64,000 nt of DNA from Brasilonema angustatum HA4187-MV1 (GCA_019359695.1 JAHHGV010000026.1:60896-124895); one strand, 5' to 3'. Shown: positions 47,427 to 55,650, numbered from the stretch's first letter. Made by a program: numbers and translations. The notes: generated from the sequence alone by a model not told the origin.

Positions 47427-48467
47427 ATGAAACCTAAAAAAGTAGAAATTGTCACCATTAAAACTCCCCCAGAGCCATCTCTGAGTGGCGTTGAAGGAGT
47501 ATCACCTGAATCGGAACAAACCACTGATTCAGAACAAACTGCAGCCCAAGCGCAAGAACACAAAGACGATCCCGAAGAAACCACTGCTTCTGATCACGAG
47601 CATAAGCCGGAAATAGAAGAACCTGGTGCCATCTTTCAAGCTGTTGGAGTTATTACTGGAAAAGTCGCTTTCAGCGAAGAGAACAAAAGTACTATCATGA
47701 TTGGGAACAAAGAGTATCCTCTCTTTTACGCGCCCAAGAAACAGCGAGCATTTGAAGCACTGAAGAAAGAAGTACAGGCAACGGGCGAAGCCACTCAACG
47801 GTTGGTTGTTTACCCGCGTTTTACGCACTTTCCTAGACGCGATCAACCCGCCCAGGTTTCGTTTCAAGTCGTCGGGTTTGACAAAGGACGTGAAACAAAG
47901 GGGGCGGCATCCGAGGAACTTTCTGACATGGAGTTCAAACTCTGTGGATTATGGCAGTTCATCCCCGTTTGCCCTACTCCCTGCATCTCTATATTCCGAA
48001 ATTTTACCAAAGAGCGGTTAGATCATGTTAAAAAATCGGAACCAGCAAAAAAGGTAAAATTCATGAAAGCTAGCCACCTGCCACTATTTTGGAGGGATGC
48101 GCCAGTTCCGCCGTTCAGATTCAATCCCAAGGCTGAAAAAGAACAGCAAGGCAAGCCGGTTTTCGTGCAGATCAAAGCTAAATTTCTGCCTGGGCGTGAT
48201 GCTTTTGCATTTGATTCGTTGCTGGGGCTGCCGTTGGAGAAGCCACCCAAGTTCCTAAAAGTGAGCAAGGAAGATAAGGCGACAGCGTTAAAGGCGAAGA
48301 GGGATGCTGAAAGAGCTGCTGGCAAGGATGTTGGGGGATACGAACGTAAGCCACCGTATACAGTCAGGCCCAAAGGTAATTTTAGTGAAAAACCAATGAG
48401 CGAAAAACCAATGAGCGAAAAACCAATGTTCGAAAAACCAAAGCCGAAACCAAAGCCACAAGAGTAG
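47427..48467 (+). CDS. Unknown protein with possible OB-fold core and charged tails
   Basis: A 346-residue protein starting at ATG 47427; a TTG at 47385 lies in the putative -35 box and is rejected. The first 65 residues are acidic and disordered (Glu/Thr/Gln). Residues 70-145 form a beta-rich core (AIFQAVGVITGKVAF, NKSTIMIGNKEYPLFYAP, QRLVVYPRF) that resembles an OB-type barrel. The middle has FKLCGLWQFIPVCPTPCISIF and a KFMKASHLPLFWRD stretch. The C-terminus is Lys/Pro-rich with three SEKPM repeats. Overall charge pattern suggests nucleic-acid binding, but no named family was recognised. Confidence 0.6.
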   Translation: MKPKKVEIVTIKTPPEPSLSGVEGVSPESEQTTDSEQTAAQAQEHKDDPEETTASDHEHKPEIEEPGAIFQAVGVITGKVAFSEENKSTIMIGNKEYPLFYAPKKQRAFEALKKEVQATGEATQRLVVYPRFTHFPRRDQPAQVSFQVVGFDKGRETKGAASEELSDMEFKLCGLWQFIPVCPTPCISIFRNFTKERLDHVKKSEPAKKVKFMKASHLPLFWRDAPVPPFRFNPKAEKEQQGKPVFVQIKAKFLPGRDAFAFDSLLGLPLEKPPKFLKVSKEDKATALKAKRDAERAAGKDVGGYERKPPYTVRPKGNFSEKPMSEKPMSEKPMFEKPKPKPKPQE

Positions 48468-48474
48468 TCAAAAA

Positions 48475-48503
48475 GAAACTCCCTTGTATACCAAGGGAGT
48501 TTC
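48475..48503. terminator. Bidirectional terminator
   Basis: GAAACTCCCTTG and its exact reverse complement around TATAC, 8 bp past the plus-strand stop codon and 20 bp before the convergent Uma2 stop codon. Confidence 0.8.
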
Positions 48504-48522
48504 TGCATCTGCGTGACTACAC

Positions 48523-49140
48523 TCAAGAATTGCTCCCAGCTTGAAAAATCTGTTGGGCAGTTAAGCTAAGTTCTGGAAATGTTGGGGATTGGATGCGATC
48601 ATCTCCCCTAAACTGAGTAACTTGGTATTCACCTTCCACCAAATAGTAAACAGAAACAGTAGGTTGTTTGGGGTTACCGATGAACTTATGAGCGCCAAGA
48701 GCAAGATAATCTACAATCCAGTATTCAGGAATTCCAATTCCTTCATACTCACCAAATTTTTTGTAGTAATCATCTCGCCAATTAGTACTAACAACTTCAA
48801 TCACCAGAGGAATTGATGCACCAAGAGTTACAGTAGATTCCTTTTTCCAAAGTGGTTCCGTTGCCAAATTAGGACGATTTAGTATCAACACATCTGGCGA
48901 GTAACCTGATTCACTTTCAGGTGGTTTAACTAGTGCTGTTTTGGGTATGGAATAAGGAAGCTTTAATCGTTTAATTTCCACTGCTATCTCTAGCGTTAAA
49001 AAACCTGTGATGTCTTCATGATCTCCCAAAGGTTGCGACATTTCAACGATTACCCCATCATGCAGTTCATAGCGTTTTCCATCTGGTTTCCACTCCACAA
49101 ATTCTTGAAATGTCACTAGTTTGCGTAAGGTTTGAGTCAT
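48523..49140 (-). CDS. Uma2 family endonuclease-like protein
   Basis: A 205-residue protein of the Uma2 (DUF820) family, which is highly multiplied in cyanobacteria and has a PD-(D/E)xK nuclease fold. It opens with LVTFQEFVEWKPDGKRYELHDG, and the catalytic-type residues lie in YSPDVLILNR (Asp) and IPLVIEVVS (Glu). ATYW-like segment GIPEYWIVDYLALGAHKF follows. Biological role not established; some are linked to mobile DNA. Lies upstream of cobI in opposite order but same strand, 39 bp apart from its stop, so not clearly part of the cobalamin operon. Confidence 0.88.
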   Translation of the reverse strand: MTQTLRKLVTFQEFVEWKPDGKRYELHDGVIVEMSQPLGDHEDITGFLTLEIAVEIKRLKLPYSIPKTALVKPPESESGYSPDVLILNRPNLATEPLWKKESTVTLGASIPLVIEVVSTNWRDDYYKKFGEYEGIGIPEYWIVDYLALGAHKFIGNPKQPTVSVYYLVEGEYQVTQFRGDDRIQSPTFPELSLTAQQIFQAGSNS

Positions 49141-49179
49141 CTATTTTCCTCCTTTTGTTCTTGCTGCTTTCTACCTCAC

Positions 49180-49884
49180 TTATAAATGACTCTTACTGGG
49201 CACCAAAATCATCGAAAAATAAGGCACTTGGGATGGATCCATATCATCCAAGGAAACAACTCGCTGGTTTGCCATCGTCCCTCGTTCAATGTAACGCGCC
49301 CGTGATGCCAGTCCTAATTTATGCAACACATCACGAACTTTTGTAAAATGCCGTCGCAGTTTAATAATGACAGCAGCATCAGCATTTAACAATTGTGCTT
49401 CTAAAACTTCCGCTGGCAAGGGGGCTGGTAGAACGCTGAAAACATCGTTACGATAACTCAGAGGAACTGCTAGTGCTGAAGCACATCCCATTGGTGAAGA
49501 CACTCCTGGCACGACTTCTGTTTCAAAATAGTCAGACAATCGTGTAAATACGTACATAAACGAACCGTAAAATAACGGGTCTCCCTCGCACAGTACCACC
49601 ACATCCCGTCCAGCGGCAAGATGTTCTTGTATAGGAATGACAACCTGATCATAAACTGGTTGTGCTGCATACGGATCAAGAGCGCGGGGAAGATGATACT
49701 GTACTTCGATTTGATTACCAGGGAGATATTGGGCTACGATACCTCTAGCAATACTCTCCTTATCGTCTGCAGATTGATAGGCGACCACTGGGCAAGAACG
49801 TAATAGCCGCAGTGCTTTCAGTGTTAAAAGTTCTGGCTCGCCAGGACCTACACCAACTCCATAAAGACGACCTTTGTTCATCAT
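49180..49884 (-). CDS. cobI: Precorrin-2 C20-methyltransferase
   Basis: A 234-residue SAM-dependent tetrapyrrole methylase that methylates C20 of precorrin-2 (CobI/CbiL). N-terminal YGVGVGPGEPELLTLKALRLL is the SAM-binding loop; VVVLCEGDPLFYGSFMYVF and VVPGVSSPMGCASAL are the other methylase motifs. Long N-terminal LPRALDPYA insert is typical for this subgroup. The start ATG overlaps the cobH stop (ATGA, 49881-49884), so cobH-cobI are coupled. Third gene of the riboswitch-headed cobG-cobH-cobI set. Confidence 0.93.
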   Translation of the reverse strand: MMNKGRLYGVGVGPGEPELLTLKALRLLRSCPVVAYQSADDKESIARGIVAQYLPGNQIEVQYHLPRALDPYAAQPVYDQVVIPIQEHLAAGRDVVVLCEGDPLFYGSFMYVFTRLSDYFETEVVPGVSSPMGCASALAVPLSYRNDVFSVLPAPLPAEVLEAQLLNADAAVIIKLRRHFTKVRDVLHKLGLASRARYIERGTMANQRVVSLDDMDPSQVPYFSMILVPSKSHL

Positions 49885-50510
49885 TCTTCCTCCGTTGCTA
49901 AGGCGTTAACTGCGGCGGCGGCGATCGCACTTCCACCCCGCCGACCATGTAATGTCATAAATGGCACACCAAAACTATCTGCTGCTAGTGCTGCTTTCGA
50001 TTCTGCCGCACCCACAAACCCAACAGGAAAACCCAGAATCAGCGCTGGTTTTGGTGCCCCAGCGCTCAACATTTCTAGTAGCCGAAACAAAACAGTCGGT
50101 GCGTTGCCAATCGTAACCACAGCCCCTTCTAACACTGGTAGCCACAATTCCAAAGCAGCAGCAGAACGGGTGGTTCCCAGTTTTTGAGCAAGTTCTGGCA
50201 CATCAGGATGATTGAGGGTGCAAATCACTGAATTGTCTGCTGGTAGTCGTCGCCGCGTAATACCTTCTGCTACCATCCGACAATCACACAAAATCGGTGC
50301 CCCTGCTGCTAAGGCTGTACGCCCAGATTCGACAGCTGTTGGTGAAGCTGCTAAGTCATAAACAATATCTGTCATCCCACAAGCATGAATCAGACGCACG
50401 GCAACATTCGCGACATCTGGGGCAAGTACAGACAGATTTGCCTCTGAGCGAATTATGGCAAAGGATTTACGATATATTTTGTTACCATCTTTTATGTAGT
50501 CAATAGTCAT
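49881..50510 (-). CDS. cobH: Precorrin-8X methylmutase
   Basis: A 209-residue enzyme that moves a methyl group from C11 to C12 to give hydrogenobyrinic (or cobyrinic) acid; CobH/CbiC. The catalytic His is His42 in RLIHACGMTDIVYDL. Other family features are GAPILCDCRMVAEGITRRRLP, TRSAAALELWLP, and PVGFVGAAESKAAL near the end, followed by GRRGGSAIAAAAVNAL. The next gene, cobI, overlaps it by four bases. A 325-bp spacer holding a hairpin repeat separates it from cobG. Confidence 0.94.
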   Translation of the reverse strand: MTIDYIKDGNKIYRKSFAIIRSEANLSVLAPDVANVAVRLIHACGMTDIVYDLAASPTAVESGRTALAAGAPILCDCRMVAEGITRRRLPADNSVICTLNHPDVPELAQKLGTTRSAAALELWLPVLEGAVVTIGNAPTVLFRLLEMLSAGAPKPALILGFPVGFVGAAESKAALAADSFGVPFMTLHGRRGGSAIAAAAVNALATEEE

Positions 50511-50819
50511 TTGTTAGTTATTAGTTTTTAATTGTTAAACGAACCGCCAAGAATAAAAATACTTACATCTTGCACCTGGTAAAACAAATGGCAAAGTCAT
50601 TACATATTATTTGACGCACTATTCTCGTCCACCTAGGACTGTGAGTCCCAGGCTAATAGTGGAAGTCCATTAAAATGGACTGAAACTGGAACTGATTTTT
50701 GAGTCGATTTCAACACTATTTCATATAAGCATTAGTGATTTACAAAGTAATGGTGCAAGATATCAAGATAGGTAATTTTGTAGCGGAAAGGGAGTAGTTG
50801 TTAGTTGTTTGTTTATTTA
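50511..50819. repeat. cobG-cobH spacer with a multi-hairpin repeat unit
   Basis: Contains CCTAGGACT/AGTCCCAGG (50633-50653) and AGTCCATT/AATGGACT (50665-50682), the same hairpin pair as in the 34427-34792 array but with paired stem changes. May be inside the cob transcript. Otherwise AT-rich. Confidence 0.7.
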
Positions 50820-52334
50820 CTAACCACTAACCACTCTCCTTTCAAAAAACAATTGTTGTAAGTCTGCAATTACATATTGGTTGACAAATTCACCAAATGA
50901 TTTATTGGAAGTATCACGTTCTGCCATATATATTTGCAACATTCGCTCTAGCAGTGAAGGTAATTCTGTAAAGGACACCCAACCGTAAAGTTCTCGTCCA
51001 AATTTTTCGTGACTATCACCATCACCTACGCAGACTTTATAACCTTCCACCACTTCCCCTTTATCTTCAATATTGAAACCAACAAGAGCAATATCGCTCC
51101 TGCTATGCTGAGCACAGGATTTTTCGCAACCTGTGAAGTGAATGTTGACTGGTTGGTCAAGAATAACGCGATCATCCAGGTATTGCGCTAATGCTAGGGC
51201 ATGATTTTTAGTATCTGTTGCTGAAGACGCACATCCGGTGTTACCAGCGCAAGCAACTAGGGCACTGCGAATATTAGTTGCAGACCAATGCAATCCTAAG
51301 TTTTCAATTTTACTTTGTATCTTGGGAATCCACTGTTGAGGAATATCTGATATCAAAAGATTTTGCCAAGGTGTCAGCCTAAGTGTACCACTAGCGTAGG
51401 TTTCAGCTATATCCGCTAACCCACGTATTTGTAAAGTATTTAATCTACCAACTGGTACGACAACACCAATGTAGGACAATCCTTTGTGTCGTTGGGGATG
51501 GACACCTATGTGTTGGTATTTAGAATAGACATTGCATCCAATATCTCTATATTCCTCCTTAATTTGTGTATGACTGCTTTTCACAGAAAAACGCCGTAGT
51601 GGATAGGGAAGATGACGTTCAACTTCTTGAAGAAATCTTTCTATACCTAAGTTGTTCAAAATCTCCCAAAAACGTGGCTGACGTGACTTGCGATGAGGAA
51701 TTGTGTTTCCAGTCTCTAGTGTGAGATGCTGCAAATAGACTTGTGCCAATGCAGCCACAACCTCAACACACTCCTCTGGTTTTAGCAGGATGTCTGTATC
51801 AATAAATGGTTCAAACAGCGATGTACCCAAGTTCAGTTTGAGCCGGAAGTAAACGTTATTATCAACCATAACCGCAGTCAGGGCGATATCGTTCGAGCGA
51901 TCGCCAATCGACACAGAACCACCGCCATCAAAAGCAACGCTGAATTTCGGTGAAAGTGGCGCTAACTCGGGGTGAGTAGTAATGTAATGATCTAATTCGC
52001 GGATGAGTGGTCGAGTATCAATGAGTTCGTAGAAATCAATGCCAGATGTGGGACTACCCATGATATTGCGGAGATGATCAACCTCTGGAATAGCTGAAGC
52101 AATACCAATCTCCTGTAGAACTCTTAAAACATTACCGGGAATCTGTGTACGAATTGCACGGATTTGGAGGTTAGCACGATTAGTTATGTTGGTGTAACCT
52201 TCTCCAAACTCATCAGCTAAATCAGCTATGACACGACACTGCTGACTCGTCAGTATTCCTCCGGGCAAGCGTATGCGAGATAAAATACCGTCTCGTGCGG
52301 ATGTTCGATAAAAAAGACCAGGACAAGTAGACAC
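50820..52334 (-). CDS. cobG: Precorrin-3B synthase-like [4Fe-4S] protein
   Basis: About 504 residues. I chose GTG 52334, preceded by AGAAGGAG at ideal spacing and followed by STCPGLFYRTSARDGILSR, the normal family N-terminus; a GTG at 52394 is also open but lies one base from the riboswitch stem. It is a sulfite/nitrite-reductase-like protein with two ferredoxin-like halves (LPGGILTSQQCRVIADLA and VVVPVGRLNTLQIRGLADIA). The 4Fe-4S/siroheme Cys residues are in CAGNTGCASS and CEKSCAQH. Acts in ring contraction of the corrin pathway in the aerobic route. First gene after the cobalamin riboswitch. Confidence 0.9.
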   Translation of the reverse strand: MSTCPGLFYRTSARDGILSRIRLPGGILTSQQCRVIADLADEFGEGYTNITNRANLQIRAIRTQIPGNVLRVLQEIGIASAIPEVDHLRNIMGSPTSGIDFYELIDTRPLIRELDHYITTHPELAPLSPKFSVAFDGGGSVSIGDRSNDIALTAVMVDNNVYFRLKLNLGTSLFEPFIDTDILLKPEECVEVVAALAQVYLQHLTLETGNTIPHRKSRQPRFWEILNNLGIERFLQEVERHLPYPLRRFSVKSSHTQIKEEYRDIGCNVYSKYQHIGVHPQRHKGLSYIGVVVPVGRLNTLQIRGLADIAETYASGTLRLTPWQNLLISDIPQQWIPKIQSKIENLGLHWSATNIRSALVACAGNTGCASSATDTKNHALALAQYLDDRVILDQPVNIHFTGCEKSCAQHSRSDIALVGFNIEDKGEVVEGYKVCVGDGDSHEKFGRELYGWVSFTELPSLLERMLQIYMAERDTSNKSFGEFVNQYVIADLQQLFFERRVVSG

Positions 52335-52395
52335 GCCTACAACTCCTTCTCCGTGCGACGCAGAGAGCAGATAATAACTGTGTGTACAAGACACC

Positions 52396-52479
52396 CTTGG
52401 AGTTGGTATTCTGACTAGGGTTTACCCATTACAGCTGCGGCACAGTCCCGGAATTTCACCGGACTTTCCCGACTCCAAG
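52396..52479 (-). ncRNA. Cobalamin riboswitch
   Basis: On the minus strand the 5' leader of cobG reads, in order, GTGAAATTCCGGGACTGTG, CCGCAGCTGTAATGGG and AGTCAGAATACC, the conserved core of cobalamin riboswitches. The closing P1 stem is eight perfect pairs, ACTCCAAG (52472-52479) with CTTGGAGT (52396-52403). Downstream, CTCTGCG and CACGGAG can form a hairpin that overlaps the cobG Shine-Dalgarno, so control is probably translational. It should repress cobG and coupled genes when B12 is plentiful. Confidence 0.92.
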
Positions 52480-52554
52480 TTTGTGTAGTTTAGCATGGGA
52501 TAATAGCCTTACCTCTTTTTGCCAAATCTTTTTAATTCTTCCATCAGTCGCTAG

Positions 52555-53784
52555 ATGCACAAATGGTTATCAGTTGTCGGTATTGGTGAGGATGGGCTAT
52601 CGGGATTGAGTGCGTTCGCCTCTGGCGGGGCTTTGCCCATCGCCCGTTCTCTCCTTGAGCATGCACAAGTAATAGTCGGTGGAAAACGCCATCTCGCCAT
52701 GCTACCACCAGACGATTCACGAGAAAAACTCCTCTGGACTTCCCCCATCAGTCATTCTATAGAAGAAATTCTCCGTCGCCGGGGTCAATCTGTGTGCGTT
52801 TTGGCAAGTGGCGATCCCATGTGCTTTGGTATCGGTGTCACTCTCTCGCGCCATATACCCATTTCTGAGATGACTATCATCCCCGCACCTTCATCTTTCA
52901 GTCTTGCTTGTGCCAGACTAGGATGGTCACTCACTGAAGTAGAGACATTAAGCTTAAACGCTCGTCCCCCTGCTCTCATCCAAGCGGCTATCTACCCAGG
53001 AGCACGTCTTCTAATTTTAAGCGAAGGCAAGGAAACCCCAGCAATTGTCGCTGAAATATTGACAAAACGTGGTTTTAGTGATAGTAAAATTACCGTCTTA
53101 GAACATATGGGCGGTTCTCAGGAGAGAATTATCGCAGGCACAGCCGCTTCATGGACGACAACAGAACTAGCTGATTTGAATACGATCGCTGTAGAGTGTA
53201 TTGCCGATGCTGGAGTTATCCCCTTACCTCGGTTAGCAGGATTACCAGATGATGCGTATCATCATGATGGACAGTTGACTAAGCGCGAGGTGCGAGCAAT
53301 AACACTTTCTGCTTTAGCTCCCACACCGGGACAGTTGTTGTGGGATGTGGGTGCGGGGTGTGGTTCGATTGGTATTGAGTGGATGCGGAGTCATTCTCGG
53401 TGTCGGGCGATCGCCATTGAACAAAACTCCACCCGACTACAATATATTGCTGATAACGCCGCCGCTCTTGGTACACCTTATTTACAAATTATTGCAGGCA
53501 AAGCTCCCGCTGCATTGAAAGACTTACCTCAACCCGACGCCATCTTTCTTGGTGGTGGTGCAACAGCAGAAGGTTTATTTGAGGTGTGTTGGGATGCTTT
53601 GCGTCCGGGTGGGCGTTTTGTTGCCAATGCTGTGACAGTTGAAAGCGAGCAGAAGCTGTTGCAATGGCACAATCAGGTAGGCGGGGAGTTGATTCGTGTT
53701 GCTGTTCAACGGGCTGCTCCCATTGGCGGGTTTTTGGGGTGGAAGCCGATGGTGCCGGTGACACAGTGGGTGGTGGTGAAGTAG
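52555..53784 (+). CDS. cobL: Precorrin-6B C5,15-methyltransferase (CbiE-CbiT fusion)
   Basis: A 409-residue bifunctional enzyme that adds methyl groups at C5 and C15 and decarboxylates the C12 side chain. The N-terminal CbiE half (1-210) is a tetrapyrrole methylase (WLSVVGIGEDGLSG, VCVLASGDPMCFGIG). The C-terminal CbiT half (about 225-409) is a Rossmann methyltransferase (LTKREVRAITLSAL, LLWDVGAGCGSIGIEW). Residues 20-31 (AFASGGALPIAR) are an oddity: a GC-rich repeat-like segment at 52612-52647 appears inserted where relatives are shorter. Divergent from cobG, sharing a 70-bp control region. Confidence 0.92.
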   Translation: MHKWLSVVGIGEDGLSGLSAFASGGALPIARSLLEHAQVIVGGKRHLAMLPPDDSREKLLWTSPISHSIEEILRRRGQSVCVLASGDPMCFGIGVTLSRHIPISEMTIIPAPSSFSLACARLGWSLTEVETLSLNARPPALIQAAIYPGARLLILSEGKETPAIVAEILTKRGFSDSKITVLEHMGGSQERIIAGTAASWTTTELADLNTIAVECIADAGVIPLPRLAGLPDDAYHHDGQLTKREVRAITLSALAPTPGQLLWDVGAGCGSIGIEWMRSHSRCRAIAIEQNSTRLQYIADNAAALGTPYLQIIAGKAPAALKDLPQPDAIFLGGGATAEGLFEVCWDALRPGGRFVANAVTVESEQKLLQWHNQVGGELIRVAVQRAAPIGGFLGWKPMVPVTQWVVVK

Positions 53785-53877
53785 TTGGAAGCAAACATCT
53801 ATACCACTATTAGCAGTTAGTATCCGTAGGATATTTTAGACTAGAATTTATGGCGACAAGAAGAATCAGGAGATAAC

Positions 53878-54258
53878 GTGTCTGACAACTCACTAATATG
53901 TATAGGCGATGGTGACAATATAGGTGACGTAATTGATTTTTATTTACTTTCACAAAATCTTGAGGAAGCTAGCAAGTTTTCATTTCAAGTAAAAGCAGCT
54001 ATTGAACATATAGCAGAGCTAGCCAAGAATGAAATTGATGCTTCTGTAGTTTACGTAGCTGGTGATGATATATGTTTCGTGGTTCCAGTTAATTTGAATA
54101 TTATGGATAGTCTAGTTTCCTATTCAGAATTTTTTCTGAAAAGTACTGGAAAAACTATGTCGTTTGGTGTCGGTAAAACATCTGTTGAAGCATTAATTGG
54201 TCTAAGAAAAGCAAAAGTTTCAGGCAAAGGTCGCGTAATTACTTTTGGAGATAATTAA
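53878..54258 (+). CDS. mCpol (minimal CRISPR polymerase) cyclic nucleotide synthase
   Basis: A 126-residue single palm domain related to Cas10 and GGDEF cyclases. The two metal-binding motifs are DGDNIG (residues 11-16) and AGDD (61-64), at the spacing of a lone palm; a final strand KGRVITFGDN closes the fold. No HD, Zn-finger or RNA-binding part exists, which defines mCpol. From family knowledge, mCpol proteins make a cyclic dinucleotide that keeps a partner membrane effector inactive (Panoptes). GTG 53878 has AGGAG eight bases upstream. Only 2 bp separate it from the effector gene. Catalytic residues are all present. Confidence 0.82.
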   Translation: MSDNSLICIGDGDNIGDVIDFYLLSQNLEEASKFSFQVKAAIEHIAELAKNEIDASVVYVAGDDICFVVPVNLNIMDSLVSYSEFFLKSTGKTMSFGVGKTSVEALIGLRKAKVSGKGRVITFGDN

Positions 54259-54260
54259 AA

Positions 54261-55049
54261 TTGAATACTTTATATATTTTTGTTACTACTGATAGACCTG
54301 ATCAGTACCTTAATTCAGTTGTTCATTGTATTGAACGAGGTACTAACCGTATAGTATTTATCCAGGTTGAAGATAGCAAGACTCAGCAAGTTCAACTTAA
54401 CCTACTTCGTACAAATGTTTATGACTTGCTTCAAAACCTTTCTAAAGGATTTTACAAGTACTACACTGGTCTTTTTAAAGATAAGGTAGTTCCATTATAC
54501 ACTGAATACAGTCCTGATGAGCTTTCTAGACTCAAAGCAAAATATACTTTTTGCCTAACAGACTATATTAAGTGGGAGGTTGAAAGAATTCAATACCTTG
54601 AATTAAAACAGTACATCTCCTCTTTATATAGAAAGAACAAAAATGCAATTATTGATGTTACATCTGTATCCAAAGTTTATATAGGAGATATCTTTGCGTG
54701 TTCCCTACTTGAGAATGTTAGCAAATTATGTACATTTGAATTATTAATAAAGCCAGATTTTGATAAACCCTGGAACACTCTTATTCATGAGTTAGAGGAA
54801 GGTAAACAATACAGATACACTAATTTGGTTGAAACACCAATTTTCAAAGAAAGTACTAAAGCTATTTTGGTTAGGACAATGCCCTTATTAGTTTCAGTGA
54901 TTGGTACTGTTTTATTTGTAGCTTTAGCTCTTGTCGCAACTTCCATTTTCGGTTTCGATAGTCGATTTGCCCAAGCTATGAGTACTGTTGGAACGGCATT
55001 AGGAATTATTTCTTTTTTTCTCATATACTTTCCTGTACGCGGTAGATAG
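54261..55049 (+). CDS. CARF-like sensor fused to two transmembrane helices (effector of mCpol)
   Basis: A 262-residue protein. Residues 1-165 form a Rossmann-like domain resembling CARF, with opening TLYIFVTTDRPDQYLNSV, strand IVFIQVE, and IIDVTSVSKVYIGDIFA at 130-146, close to the D-x-T-x-G-T-K nucleotide-binding loop of CARF domains (here D132, T134, K138). Two strongly hydrophobic segments follow, about 202-228 and 241-257, ending at a basic tail (FPVRGR). So a ligand sensor sits on a membrane module, suited to pore formation. TTG 54261 is supported by GGAG in the end of the mCpol gene. Very AT-rich compared with neighbours, suggesting transfer. Confidence 0.78.
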   Translation: MNTLYIFVTTDRPDQYLNSVVHCIERGTNRIVFIQVEDSKTQQVQLNLLRTNVYDLLQNLSKGFYKYYTGLFKDKVVPLYTEYSPDELSRLKAKYTFCLTDYIKWEVERIQYLELKQYISSLYRKNKNAIIDVTSVSKVYIGDIFACSLLENVSKLCTFELLIKPDFDKPWNTLIHELEEGKQYRYTNLVETPIFKESTKAILVRTMPLLVSVIGTVLFVALALVATSIFGFDSRFAQAMSTVGTALGIISFFLIYFPVRGR

Positions 55050-55097
55050 AGAGCCTTGAAGCAGGTGATTCGCTTGATGAGTTTCTAGACCATTTTC

Positions 55098-55201
55098 CTA
55101 GTACAGTGCGGCGTAAGTTTAGATAGGGTTATACTGCCAAACGCTTCCCCTTAAAAGTCTATATTTACACCCTAACCGAATTTACGCCTTGGAGTACTAG
55201 T
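55098..55201 (-). mobile_element. 104-bp MITE, copy 2
   Basis: Exact reverse complement of 45587-45690, from CTAGTACAGTGCGGCGTAAG to GGCGTAAATTCGG...AGTACTAGT on its complementary orientation. Lies about 50 bp after the mCpol effector stop codon. Identity over all 104 bases implies recent movement or gene conversion. Confidence 0.88.
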
Positions 55202-55260
55202 GTCAGTCATGAGCAGGCGATAGCTTCGCTGCTGCGCTGAGCGCAGATCGCAGTCTTGGA
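55202..55260. repeat. Dispersed GC-rich repeat
   Basis: GGCGATAGCTTCGCTGCTGCG and GAGCGCAGATCGC modules of the family seen at 5.0 and 56.7 kb. Confidence 0.5.
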
Positions 55261-55419
55261 ATTAGCAAATGAAACGGTTATTTAATCGGACATGATGATA
55301 TGAATCAAGGTTGAGTTTGGTCTGTGGGCTAGGATCAATAAGTTAACAGTTCTTCTATACCTCCCAACAGCCCATCGTTGTTACACTGTGAGCATGATTC
55401 AACATTCTACATATTGACG

Positions 55420-55650
55420 ATGCGTTCAATTGAGCAACTGACAGAAGAAGTCCTATCTTTGCCCAGTGCATCAAGGGCACTCCTAGCTGAGAAGCTGGTT
55501 GAAAGCTTGGAATTCAACACTGATCCAGCAATTCAAGCAGTTTGGACTACAGAGGCAAAAAGACGGCGAGATGAAGTCCGAAGTGGTTCTGTTCAACCAA
55601 TTCCTGGGGAAGAAGCGTTAGCTCAGGTAAGACAACTGCTTGAGCAATGA
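55420..55650 (+). CDS. Antitoxin of a ParD/RelB-like addiction module
   Basis: A 76-residue protein of the 'addiction module component' type, with MRSIEQLTEEVLSLPSASR and ALLAEKLVESLEF, then an acidic C-terminal tail (PIPGEEALAQVRQLLEQ) that would wrap the toxin. ATG 55420 is the family start; open codons upstream to 55378 are non-family. The toxin gene begins four bases before its stop (ATGA, 55647-55650), so the pair is coupled. Stabilises DNA or acts in stress/phage response by the usual toxin-antitoxin logic. Confidence 0.88.
   Translation: MRSIEQLTEEVLSLPSASRALLAEKLVESLEFNTDPAIQAVWTTEAKRRRDEVRSGSVQPIPGEEALAQVRQLLEQ

Noticed and set aside
53878..54258. A GGDEF diguanylate cyclase
   Set aside because: No GGDEF/GGEEF signature or inhibitory site; DGDNIG with AGDD at this spacing and the short length fit mCpol better.
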